Assembly: GCA_031277855.1 (NCBI GenBank)
Contig: JAITLO010000032.1
Span: forward strand, 1 to 64,000
DNA from: Acidovorax sp.
GTDB lineage: Bacteria > Pseudomonadota > Gammaproteobacteria > Burkholderiales > Burkholderiaceae_C
DNA: 64,000 nt
Reading direction: 5' to 3'
The notes below the pieces were generated by a model. The model was not told where the DNA came from. It ran no database searches and worked only from the letters and a program-made list of their open reading frames with translations. The position numbers were made by a program, and so were the translations under genes. Positions 55,571-63,398 of the stretch are shown here, piece by piece; position 1 is the stretch's first letter, and every line of letters starts with the position of its first letter.

Positions 55571-56293
55571 ATGGCATGGAAACGGCTCGCCGATTGCCCC
55601 GAACAAAAAATCATAGGCAACTACCAGATCGAGTACTGGGCGATACGTGACGGCAAGGTCTGGCACCAAAAGCGCAAGCTCGCTGCGGCCGACCCGGCCA
55701 GCTTTGAAGTGTTTGAGGGTCTGGACTTTATCGCCCGCGATGCGCACAGCGTTTTCCACGCCTGGAGCCGCTTGCCCAAAATCGACAGAGACAGCTTTGT
55801 GCAACACGGCACCTACTGGCGAGACCGCCACAGCGTGTACTGCGAGTACGAGACCTCGCTGCGCCCGCTGGCGGACAGCGACCCCGCCAGCTTTCGCGAT
55901 CTGGGCGGCGGCTATGGTGCAGACAGCCAACAGGCCTGGTATTGGGGCAGACATATCAAAAGCTGTGTGCACAGCAGCCAGCTGCAGCTGGTGGCAGACA
56001 ACCCGCTCTACGCCAGCGATGGCCACCAGGTCTATTGCGACGGCAAGCCGCTGCGCGGTGCCCAGCCTGCAAGCTGGCAGCTTTTGCCCAGTGGCTTCTC
56101 GGGCGATGGCCGTGGCATCTACTACATGGAACGCAAGCTGCCGCGTGTGGACATGGCCACCTGGCAGCACCTGCATCGCTCATGGTCCAAAGACAAAAAC
56201 CATGTCTTCTACATGAACCGCATCGAAAAAGATGCAACGCCCGAAGGCTTCGACAAGGCCCGCGCCATAGCCCGAGAGGGCATGGCATTCTGA
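55571..56293 (+). CDS. DKNYY-family repeat protein
   Basis: The 240-residue protein shows the repeated 'D-x-x-x-V-Y-y' strands of the DKNYY family: RDAHSVFHAW, RDRHSVYCEY, SDGHQVYCDG, GDGRGIYYME and SKDKNHVFYM, each with a spacing of about 30-40 residues. DKNYY proteins are of unknown function; many lie next to polymorphic-toxin or effector genes, but no toxin is seen here. CAGGA about 8 nt before ATG. No signal peptide. Unrelated genes flank it. Confidence 0.82.
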   Translation: MAWKRLADCPEQKIIGNYQIEYWAIRDGKVWHQKRKLAAADPASFEVFEGLDFIARDAHSVFHAWSRLPKIDRDSFVQHGTYWRDRHSVYCEYETSLRPLADSDPASFRDLGGGYGADSQQAWYWGRHIKSCVHSSQLQLVADNPLYASDGHQVYCDGKPLRGAQPASWQLLPSGFSGDGRGIYYMERKLPRVDMATWQHLHRSWSKDKNHVFYMNRIEKDATPEGFDKARAIAREGMAF

Positions 56294-56473
56294 GCGTCAG
56301 AAAAAGTATTGGTGCTTCCCTCCTCCACCCTAATTGGTCTGCAGCTCTTACCGAAAATGGTATGAACAAGCAGGCCATTGGATGGCGAAAATCCACCGCA
56401 GTGCAGCGCTGGCAACCTCTACCAGCCACGCCCCAACTGCTACAGATTTTTGATTCTGAGAAGGACTCTTCCA

Positions 56474-56944
56474 ATGCCAACAACGCCCCCATCGCTCACC
56501 GTGCGCCCCGTGGAAGCACAGGACAAACCACAGTGGCTGGCCTACTGGGCCCAGTACCAAGCCTTCTACCAGGTCACGCTGAGCGAAGAGACCACCGAAA
56601 AAACCTGGGCCCGTTTCTTTGACCCCGCCGAGCCCGTGCACTGCGCCGCTGCCACAGATGGCGAACGCATCCTGGGTTTTGTCACCTTGGTCTACCACCG
56701 CTCCACCTGGGGGCAGAATGATTTTTGCTACCTGGAAGACCTCTACGTCTGCCCCAGCACCCGGGGCCAGCAGATAGGCAAACGGCTGATCGTATATGTG
56801 CAGCAGCAGGCCCGCGAAAAGCAATGCGACCGGCTCTACTGGCACACCCAGGAGAGCAACCACCAGGCACAGCGCCTGTATGACTGGGTGGCGGAAAAGC
56901 CGGGCGTGATCGAGTACCGCATGCCCCTGGGCGCAACGGCCTAA
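56474..56944 (+). CDS. GNAT acetyltransferase
   Basis: The 156-residue protein has the acetyl-CoA loop YVCPSTRGQQIGKRLIVYVQ preceded by CYLEDLYV, and a C-terminal HTQESNHQAQRLYDWVAEKP. This composition is typical of small GNAT enzymes acting on amines or polyamine-like substrates. ATG at 56474 is preceded by AAGGA 8 nt upstream, which favours it over a longer frame. Substrate unknown. Confidence 0.9.
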   Translation: MPTTPPSLTVRPVEAQDKPQWLAYWAQYQAFYQVTLSEETTEKTWARFFDPAEPVHCAAATDGERILGFVTLVYHRSTWGQNDFCYLEDLYVCPSTRGQQIGKRLIVYVQQQAREKQCDRLYWHTQESNHQAQRLYDWVAEKPGVIEYRMPLGATA

Positions 56945-57043
56945 CCGGCCTGGGTTATCTCGGGTTGTCTGGTGTTTTCGTGGTGCAGGTCTACCGTCGC
57001 CACGGGACGGCCAAGCGCGAACGCATGCGGCATACTCCAGACA

Positions 57044-57664
57044 ATGCCCACCGCCCCAGCAACCACCCTGCAAGACCTTGCCCCGGTCTTGTTCCAGACC
57101 GCCAAGGCTTTCGAGTCCTGGCTGCAGAAGCATCACAACACCTCCGACGGACTCTGGCTCAAGATCGCCAAGCGGGGGGCGAATGAGCCCAGCGTCACCT
57201 ACCCAGAGGCGGTGGATATTGCGCTCTGCTGGGGCTGGATTGATGGTCAAAAGAAAAGCCTTGACGACCAGCACTTTCTCCAACGCTTCACGCCAAGACG
57301 CGCGCGCAGCCTCTGGTCGAAAATCAATGTCGGCAAGACAGAGGCACTCATTGAAGCGGGCCGTATGCAAGCGCCGGGCCACGCACAGATTGAGGCTGCC
57401 AAGAGGGATGGACGCTGGGAGCGGGCATACGATGGCCCACGCACCGCCACGGTCCCCGAGGATCTGCGCGCCGCGCTGGAAGCTGCGCCACAGGCCAAGG
57501 CTTTTTTTGCAACGGTCAATGCCAGCAATCGCTACGCGGTGCTGTCGCGTATCCAGACTGCGGTGAAGGCCGAAACGCGCGCCAAGCGCATCGCCCAACT
57601 GGTGGAGATGCTCGCGCGCGGCGAAACCCTCCATATCTTCAAACCCAAACCCCAAGGTAAATAG
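57044..57664 (+). CDS. YdeI/OmpD-associated (OmdA) family protein
   Basis: The 206-residue protein has ESWLQKHHNTSDGLWLKIAK and the central block YPEAVDIALCWGWIDGQKKS typical of the YdeI/OmdA family. The C-terminus is a helical YdhG-like section (VNASNRYAVLSRIQTAVKAE). Relatives in Salmonella are linked to polymyxin resistance and outer-membrane porin association. The start at MPTAPATTLQD is inferred; the ribosome-binding site is weak and a longer upstream frame exists. Confidence 0.85.
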   Translation: MPTAPATTLQDLAPVLFQTAKAFESWLQKHHNTSDGLWLKIAKRGANEPSVTYPEAVDIALCWGWIDGQKKSLDDQHFLQRFTPRRARSLWSKINVGKTEALIEAGRMQAPGHAQIEAAKRDGRWERAYDGPRTATVPEDLRAALEAAPQAKAFFATVNASNRYAVLSRIQTAVKAETRAKRIAQLVEMLARGETLHIFKPKPQGK

Positions 57665-57718
57665 CACACGGCGCGACCGCTCACGAGGCGGCGCGGGCCT
57701 ACCCCCTACGGAGAAGCG

Positions 57719-58168
57719 ATGAAATACGACGATGCATCCTGGCACTATGGCGGAGACTTTCCCTCCGACCTCCCCGAGGCCGCTGGCGCCACCCACATTG
57801 GCATGTTTCTGGCCTGGCTGCTGCGCAAGGGCTACGCCAGCGAGGAGTTGCTTGAAGACGCCGAGGAAGAAATCGAACAGCTGCACAACGAGCAACTGAC
57901 CGGCGCCCAGTTTCTGCTGCATGTGCTGGACGAAAAATTCACCAGCCAGGACCTGAACGACGAAGGCCATGCCTTTACCCTGGCCTACTACCAGGGCGAA
58001 GACCACGACAGCAAATTCGTCGATGACTACTTCGCAGCCTTTGGCGTGGACGAGCAAAGCATGTATGGCGTGGCAGATAGCTGGGAACACTTCCACCAGA
58101 TCGCACCCATGATCGATGCCCGCTACCAAGCCTGGGTAGCGGCAGGCAGGCCGCAGTACGTGGTGTGA
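57719..58168 (+). CDS. Hypothetical acidic protein, DUF7832-like
   Basis: The 149-residue acidic protein begins MKYDDASWHYGGDFPSDLPE, a conserved start I associate from memory with the DUF7832 group, often found beside toxin-immunity type genes. THIGMFLAWLLRKGYASEEL and FVDDYFAAFGVDEQSMYGVA are further ordered blocks. Function is unknown, and no toxin partner is visible. GGAGAAG lies 3-4 nt before the ATG. It precedes the hydrolase gene by 62 nt. Confidence 0.75.
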   Translation: MKYDDASWHYGGDFPSDLPEAAGATHIGMFLAWLLRKGYASEELLEDAEEEIEQLHNEQLTGAQFLLHVLDEKFTSQDLNDEGHAFTLAYYQGEDHDSKFVDDYFAAFGVDEQSMYGVADSWEHFHQIAPMIDARYQAWVAAGRPQYVV

Positions 58169-58230
58169 CACGAGGCCTCAACCCAGGCCAACAGCTTGTC
58201 AGCTGGCTTTTTCTTTCCGGAGCCCTGTTG

Positions 58231-59214
58231 ATGAAAACGCTCAACGTCAAACGGCTTTGCATGCTCGCAGTCCTGGCACTCGCAGGCACTGCGGCCCAGG
58301 CCGCTGGATTTCAACGTGAATGGGCCACCAACGCGGAGGGCAAGCCACTGGAAATCGGCATCTGGTATCCCAGCCCTGCAGCAGTCCAAGCCACCCCAGT
58401 TGGGTCGAAAAACCTGCAGGTTGCGCTCAACGGCCCTGTTCAAGGAAAGGCCTTGCCGCTGGTGGTGATCTCGCACGGAAGCGGCGGTTCATTCCTGGGG
58501 CACTCCGATACGGCCATGGCGTTGGCCGATGCCGGCTTTGTGGTGGCTGCCGTCACACATACAGGCGACAACTATGCCGACCAAAGCCGCAGCGTTTACA
58601 TCATGGACCGCCCCCTGCAAATCAGCCGGGTGATTGACCATATGCTGGCCAGCTGGAATGGTCGTGCCTCCATTGACCCGGAACGCATAGGTATTTTTGG
58701 CTTCTCCGCTGGTGGCTTTACCGCGCTGGTGAACATTGGTGGCGCTCCAGATTTTTCCAAGACCGGTGCTGTCTGCCGCCAATACCCTGCCGACTTTGCC
58801 TGCCAACTGCTGGCAAAAAGCAAACAACCCATGGTGCTGCCCCCCTCCAGTACCACGGTGGATGGCCGCATCAAGGCCGCAGTGGTCGCGGCGCCGGCGC
58901 TAGGCTTTGTCTTTGCGCCGGATGGATTACGCAAGGTCAAAGTGCCGGTGCAACTCTGGCGCGCCGAGGACGACACCTTGGTGCCACATCCGCGCTATGC
59001 CGAAGCGGTGCGCCTCGCGCTGCCGCAGGCGCCGGACTATCACGTCGTTCCCCGCGCAGGACATTTCGACTTTATGGCGCCATGCGACAAAGCACAGGCC
59101 ATGCGTTCGCCCGACATTTGCACCAGCGCTCCCGGCTTCGACAGAGCGGCATTTCATGTGCGCTTCAACGCGGCCGTGGTGGACTTTTTCCGCAAGACAC
59201 TGGGAGCGCGTTAA
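58231..59214 (+). CDS. Exported alpha/beta hydrolase, dienelactone hydrolase-like
   Basis: The 327-residue protein starts with a Sec signal (LCMLAVLALAGTAAQA, cleavage after AQA). The alpha/beta hydrolase core has the nucleophile elbow GFSAGG (about residue 172), LWRAEDDTLVPHP for the acid and RAGHFDFMA for the histidine. Four cysteines in the C-terminal half (CRQY, FACQ, PCDK, DICT) could form disulfides, fitting a periplasmic protein. Substrate unknown; related proteins include PET-hydrolase-like and platelet-activating-factor acetylhydrolase-like enzymes. GGAG 8-9 nt before ATG supports the start. Confidence 0.85.
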   Translation: MKTLNVKRLCMLAVLALAGTAAQAAGFQREWATNAEGKPLEIGIWYPSPAAVQATPVGSKNLQVALNGPVQGKALPLVVISHGSGGSFLGHSDTAMALADAGFVVAAVTHTGDNYADQSRSVYIMDRPLQISRVIDHMLASWNGRASIDPERIGIFGFSAGGFTALVNIGGAPDFSKTGAVCRQYPADFACQLLAKSKQPMVLPPSSTTVDGRIKAAVVAAPALGFVFAPDGLRKVKVPVQLWRAEDDTLVPHPRYAEAVRLALPQAPDYHVVPRAGHFDFMAPCDKAQAMRSPDICTSAPGFDRAAFHVRFNAAVVDFFRKTLGAR

Positions 59215-59361
59215 AGCGGGCCACGAGGCACAAGGTAGAAGGCATAAAGCAGGCAGATTCAGCCCAGGGAAAGCAAAAACCGAAAGCAGCCCCCGGCCGC
59301 TCTGCGCCACAAGCCCGGGTGAGAATAGTGCATGGCAGCCAACTGACCACCGAGGACGCTT

Positions 59362-59877
59362 TTGATCTCCATCCGCCCCATTGCCCCCCACGAGTGGGCC
59401 CAGTACCGAGACCTTCGCCTGCAAGCGCTACAAGACGCACCCTATGCCTTTGGCAGCACCTGGGAGGCTGAAGCCAGAAAGACGGATGAAAGCTGGCGCG
59501 CACAGATCACATCAGCAGCCTCTGGCGATATGGACCTGGCACTTTTTGCCTTCAACAAAGCGCAAGCCTGCGGCCTGGTCTGGTGCAAGCTGTCCGCCAC
59601 CGAGCCCGCCGTAGCCCATATCTACCAAATGTGGGTACACCCCGCTGCGCGTGGCCTGGGGGCCGGCAATGCCCTGCTAGCGCAGGCGCTGGCCTGGGCA
59701 AAAAGCCACGGTGCACGCTGTGTTCGGCTGGGAGTCACCCATGCAGACTCCCCTGCCATGCGCTTGTACCGCGCACATGGTTTTCGCCCTGTCGGAGACA
59801 TGGAGCCGCTGCGCGAAGGGTCCGAGCTGATGGCGCAGGCGATGGAGCTGGTGTGGGGCGAGCCGGTTGCAGGCTGA
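59362..59877 (+). CDS. GNAT acetyltransferase with TTG start
   Basis: The 171-residue protein begins ISIRPIAPHEWAQYRDLRLQ, a common GNAT N-terminus, and has the acetyl-CoA loop HPAARGLGAGNALLAQALAW and the C-terminal DSPAMRLYRAHGFRPVGDME. The only start that retains the full N-terminal strand is TTG at 59362, with GAGGA about 6 nt upstream. It is the last of the GNAT genes in this region. It is convergent with the amide operon. Substrate unknown. Confidence 0.87.
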   Translation: MISIRPIAPHEWAQYRDLRLQALQDAPYAFGSTWEAEARKTDESWRAQITSAASGDMDLALFAFNKAQACGLVWCKLSATEPAVAHIYQMWVHPAARGLGAGNALLAQALAWAKSHGARCVRLGVTHADSPAMRLYRAHGFRPVGDMEPLREGSELMAQAMELVWGEPVAG

Positions 59878-59924
59878 GGGTTGGGAGTGGGCTCAGACCT
59901 GTCGCTACCATCGGCAAGCCACGT

Positions 59925-60548
59925 TCATTTTTTGCGCGCAACGCTGGAGAACCCCAGTTGCTCCAGCTTTTCATAGGTTTCGAGCAGCAGGGTGGCGACT
60001 TCGGCAATCGTGATTCGCAAGCTCTTGGCTTTCTCGCGCATGTGCTCATAGGCTTGCACGTCGTCCATGCCTTGATGCTCAACCAACGCACGCACGGCTT
60101 TCTCGATTTGGCGGCGCATCTTCATCGTGTTCTCGAGCTTGTCAATCTTGCCCTGCAGCCGTTGCTGAAAGCCTTGCGATGCACGCGCCAGCACCAGCGT
60201 GCTCAGGATGCCGGAGGAGCGAAACGGCTTGGTGATCACACCATGTGCCATGGTGTCGAGCAAGAGCTTCAGCGTGGTCGGGCTTTCGTAGTCCGAGAGT
60301 GCCACCAGCGCGGCATTCACCGTGCTTGCGTTCCAGTCACCACAATGCTCCAGGTCTTGAGACACGTGAAAGAGAATCACATCGCAATCGCGTGGTGGCT
60401 CTGGCGGCATGGGCCAAGTGATCTTCAGCTTGCAGCCGATGCGTTGCAGTTGCTGCACAAGCACGTCGCGGTCTTCGCCTGGCGGATGAATGACGGCCAC
60501 GCAAATGCTGCGCAAGTCTTCATAGAGTCTGCGTAAGCTTGAACTCAT
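59925..60548 (-). CDS. amiR: AmiR-like ANTAR-domain antiterminator
   Basis: The 207-residue protein has a receiver-like N-terminal domain without the usual phospho-acceptor pattern (CVAVIHPPGEDRDVLVQQLQ, DCDVILFHVS), a coiled-coil linker, and a C-terminal ANTAR domain (MDDVQAYEHMREKAKSLRIT, about residues 155-195). In Pseudomonas, AmiR binds leader RNA to prevent termination of the amidase operon and is held inactive by AmiC. Gene order amiC-amiR with a 5-nt gap fits this. The RNA target should lie in the operon leader outside the window. Confidence 0.92.
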   Translation of the reverse strand: MSSSLRRLYEDLRSICVAVIHPPGEDRDVLVQQLQRIGCKLKITWPMPPEPPRDCDVILFHVSQDLEHCGDWNASTVNAALVALSDYESPTTLKLLLDTMAHGVITKPFRSSGILSTLVLARASQGFQQRLQGKIDKLENTMKMRRQIEKAVRALVEHQGMDDVQAYEHMREKAKSLRITIAEVATLLLETYEKLEQLGFSSVARKK

Positions 60549-60553
60549 GGTCT

Positions 60554-61696
60554 CTAGCCCAGCCAGAATTTGGCGAACCCGAACGTGGAAAGATACGGGT
60601 CAGGCTTGACCGGTTCGTCCGTCTGCCACAGCAACTCAAAAGTACCATCGGCGCGGCACATGCCAATGCGAGGGGTGAGGCTGCAGTGATTGTTGTCGGG
60701 ATCGATCGTGATGACTCCTTCGGGTGAATCAAATTCGATTTGGGCTGCAGCCTCTACCAGTTTGCGGCGGTCCATGCTGCCGGCGATTTTCAGGGCTTGG
60801 GCAAACAAATGCACTTGCGTATAGGCCATCTCAGACCATGTACTCGTTGGACGATCACCAAAGCGTTCTTTCCACAAGGCCACGAACTTCTGATTGCGCT
60901 CGTTTGGCAATGACGAGAAGTATGTCGCCGACGTGATGTGGCCTTCGCACAGTTCAGGGCCAATGAGGCGTATCTCTTCCTCGGCCATCGACAAGCTGGC
61001 AATGGGCACACGCTTGGGGTCCATGCCAAACTGCGGGTACATCTGATAGAGCTGGCGTGCGGCCTTGCCCACCATGGTGGAAAAAACCACCTCCGGTTGC
61101 GCTTCCTTCAAGATGCCGAGCACCGATTCGATCTGGGCCGTGGTCGCATCAAGTGGCAAATAGATCTCGTCCAGAATATCGCCGCCGTGCTGCTCGACGA
61201 TGTCGCGCATGATGCGATTGACTTCTCTGGGATAGATGTAGTCGACCCCGAGAAGAAAGAATTTCTTGCCGTGATTTTTCAGCAAATAAGCCGCCAGCGG
61301 CGCACTGTTCTGATTGGGTACTGCACCGGTGTAGATCACATTGGGCGAGTATTCAAAGCCCTCGTAGAACGAGCAATACCAAAGCAGCGCATTGTTTCGC
61401 TCAACCACGGGCAGCACGGACTTGCGACTGGACGATTGGGAGCAACCAAAGATTACATTGACCTCGTCATCCACCACCAGACGCATAGCCAGTTTGCGGT
61501 ACTGCGTGGGGTCGCATTGAGGGTCATAGGCAACGGGAATCAGCGGCCGATTCAATACACCGCCCTGGCGGTTGATCTCCTCAATGGCCAGCGCCGTGCC
61601 AAAGAAATGCTCCGATTCGGTGACGCTCGTCGGGCCCGAACGAGAGTACAGCACGCCGATGCGCCAGCCTTCTTCCTGGGTGTGTTCTTGCGCCAT
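60554..61696 (-). CDS. amiC: AmiC-like cytoplasmic amide-binding sensor
   Basis: The 380-residue type-I periplasmic-binding fold protein lacks a signal peptide, as expected of AmiC, the cytosolic negative regulator of AmiR. WRIGVLYSRSGPTSVTESEH, LWYCSFYEGFEYSPNVIYTG and FFLLGVDYIYPREVNRIMRD match AmiC/UrtA. It would bind short amides or related ligands and release AmiR. ATG follows the stop of the asparaginase gene by 3 nt (TAG-TCC-ATG), indicating translational coupling. Binding specificity cannot be read. Confidence 0.9.
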   Translation of the reverse strand: MAQEHTQEEGWRIGVLYSRSGPTSVTESEHFFGTALAIEEINRQGGVLNRPLIPVAYDPQCDPTQYRKLAMRLVVDDEVNVIFGCSQSSSRKSVLPVVERNNALLWYCSFYEGFEYSPNVIYTGAVPNQNSAPLAAYLLKNHGKKFFLLGVDYIYPREVNRIMRDIVEQHGGDILDEIYLPLDATTAQIESVLGILKEAQPEVVFSTMVGKAARQLYQMYPQFGMDPKRVPIASLSMAEEEIRLIGPELCEGHITSATYFSSLPNERNQKFVALWKERFGDRPTSTWSEMAYTQVHLFAQALKIAGSMDRRKLVEAAAQIEFDSPEGVITIDPDNNHCSLTPRIGMCRADGTFELLWQTDEPVKPDPYLSTFGFAKFWLG

Positions 61697-61699
61697 GGA

Positions 61700-62683
61700 C
61701 TAATAATCAAAAATCTCTTGCAATTGCGCAGCACTGCGTGATTGCTGCAGTGCGAGCATCAGCACGATGCGGGCCTTCTGGGGGCTGAGGTTGTCGGCAA
61801 ACACTGCTCCCAAAGCCTTCAATGTACTGCCACCACCTTTGAAGCCATAGACCGGAACAACCCGTCCATTGGGCACGCGCGTGGAGATCACCACGGAAAT
61901 ACCTTCTGCAATAACGGCAGCGACAGCGTCGTGCAAGGCTTCATTCACATTGCCAAAGCCCAGGGCCTGAATGATGATGCCGCGCGCACCGACCGCTGCC
62001 GCCGCACGCACCATATCGCCGGAAGCACCGGCAAACATTGGAATGATCTCAACGCGGGGAAGTGCTGCGCACTCCAGCGCAATGTGCTGACGCCGTGTGC
62101 TTTTGCGTGAGAACACCACGCGGTCTTCATCCACAACGCCAAGAAAACCGAAGTCACCGGACTTGAACGACTCAACATCGCTGGTATGCGACTTGGTTGC
62201 TTCACGCGCGCTGTTGATCTGGTTGTTCATCACGATCATCGCTCCCATGCCTAGGCTGCGTGGATCGATGCAGACCCGCACAGCATGGAGCAGATTGCGC
62301 GGGCCATCGAAGTCCGGTGACGACGCATTGCGTTGCGCGCCCGTCAATACAACCGGCTTGGATGCGCGAACGGTGAGATCGAGAAACCAGGCCGTTTCCT
62401 CCAGCGTGTCGGTGCCATGCGAGATCACCACGCCGCACACATCATCGCGCGCCAAGGCGGCCTCGACGCTTTGCTGCAGCGTGATCCAACGCTCGGGGCA
62501 CATATAGTCCGAGGGTACATTCGAGAGATTGAGAACATCGAGTTGAGCGACCTCCGCCATCGCAGGAATCGAGGCTGCAAGATCTTCACCCGACAGCGCG
62601 GGCACCACGGCGCCGGTCACCTGATCAATCTTCATGGCGATGGTGCCGCCCGTAGATATCAGTTGGCAAATTGGCATAGGCAT
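61700..62683 (-). CDS. L-asparaginase, cytoplasmic type
   Basis: The 327-residue enzyme hydrolyses asparagine to aspartate and ammonia. ICQLISTGGTIAM holds the nucleophilic threonine, VVISHGTDTLEETAWFL holds the T-D pair, and TKSHTSDVESFKSGDFG holds the lysine of the second catalytic triad. No signal peptide, so it is cytosolic. It lies between the ABC ATPase genes and amiC, with gaps of 7 and 3 nt. This position replaces the AmiE amidase of the Pseudomonas system, suggesting that asparagine or another amide is the imported substrate. Confidence 0.93.
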   Translation of the reverse strand: MPMPICQLISTGGTIAMKIDQVTGAVVPALSGEDLAASIPAMAEVAQLDVLNLSNVPSDYMCPERWITLQQSVEAALARDDVCGVVISHGTDTLEETAWFLDLTVRASKPVVLTGAQRNASSPDFDGPRNLLHAVRVCIDPRSLGMGAMIVMNNQINSAREATKSHTSDVESFKSGDFGFLGVVDEDRVVFSRKSTRRQHIALECAALPRVEIIPMFAGASGDMVRAAAAVGARGIIIQALGFGNVNEALHDAVAAVIAEGISVVISTRVPNGRVVPVYGFKGGGSTLKALGAVFADNLSPQKARIVLMLALQQSRSAAQLQEIFDY

Positions 62684-62690
62684 GGTCTTT

Positions 62691-63398
62691 TCACACCCTC
62701 AGATGGTCAAACACGGCATCCATGGCGCCACTCGATTTGGCATTGCCCTCGTCAACGATTTCGCCTTGTTTGAGAATCGTGAATCGGTCTGCCACTTGCA
62801 GCGCAAAAGGCACGTTCTGCTCAACGATGAGCATGCTCGTTCCATGCTTTTCGCGCTCGTAGCTCAGGGCATTGGCGAGGCGATCGATCACCGAAGGCTG
62901 CAGACCTTCGGTGATTTCGTCGAGCACGATGATGGCCGGACGCATCATCAGTGACCGCGCGAGCAGCAGCATTTTCTGTTCACCGCCAGACAGTGTTCCG
63001 GCCAGCTGCTTCAGGCGCGAGGCAAAGACCGGGAACAGGCTTTCGATTTCGGGAAAGCGCTCCTCGAACAATGCCTCGCTGGCCAGACCCAGGCGCAGGT
63101 TGTCGTGAATCGGCAGATCGGCAAACAGGGCATGCTCCTGCGCTGCATAGGCCACGCCTTTGCCAGCAATGCGGTGGGGCGGCATGCGCGTGATGTCCTC
63201 GCCTTGCAGTTGCACACGGCCGGTTTTCTTGGGCAGAAAGCCGGTGATGGTCTTGAGCAGCGTGCTCTTGCCCATGCCGTTCTTGCCGAGCAAAGCCACA
63301 GCTTCGCCGCGCCGGATGGTGAGCGAGAGATCGCGCAGCACCATCGAGCTCTTGTAGCCGCAGGAAACGCTATCCAGACTCAGCATGGTGTCGCTCAT
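62691..63398 (-). CDS. ABC transporter ATPase, LivF/UrtE type
   Basis: The 235-residue ATPase has Walker A GKNGMGKST (about residues 38-46), signature LSGGEQKM, Walker B IIVLDEI and H-loop MLIVEQNV. It is one of the two ATPases of a Liv/Urt-type importer. It overlaps the preceding ATPase gene by 4 nt (ATGA). The binding protein and two permeases are expected upstream, beyond the right edge. Neighbouring asparaginase and AmiC/AmiR suggest an amide substrate. Confidence 0.93.
   Translation of the reverse strand: MSDTMLSLDSVSCGYKSSMVLRDLSLTIRRGEAVALLGKNGMGKSTLLKTITGFLPKKTGRVQLQGEDITRMPPHRIAGKGVAYAAQEHALFADLPIHDNLRLGLASEALFEERFPEIESLFPVFASRLKQLAGTLSGGEQKMLLLARSLMMRPAIIVLDEITEGLQPSVIDRLANALSYEREKHGTSMLIVEQNVPFALQVADRFTILKQGEIVDEGNAKSSGAMDAVFDHLRV

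Noticed and set aside
56936..56980. GCCTAAC...GGTTA-like sequence resembling an integron attC end
   Set aside because: Only one core half-site (RYYYAAC) fits; the partner GTTRRRY is missing and there is no integrase or regular cassette spacing.
57668..57705. GGCGCGGGCCTACCCCC segment resembling the repeat
   Set aside because: Too short and lacking the paired arms; it is likely chance similarity in GC-rich spacer.
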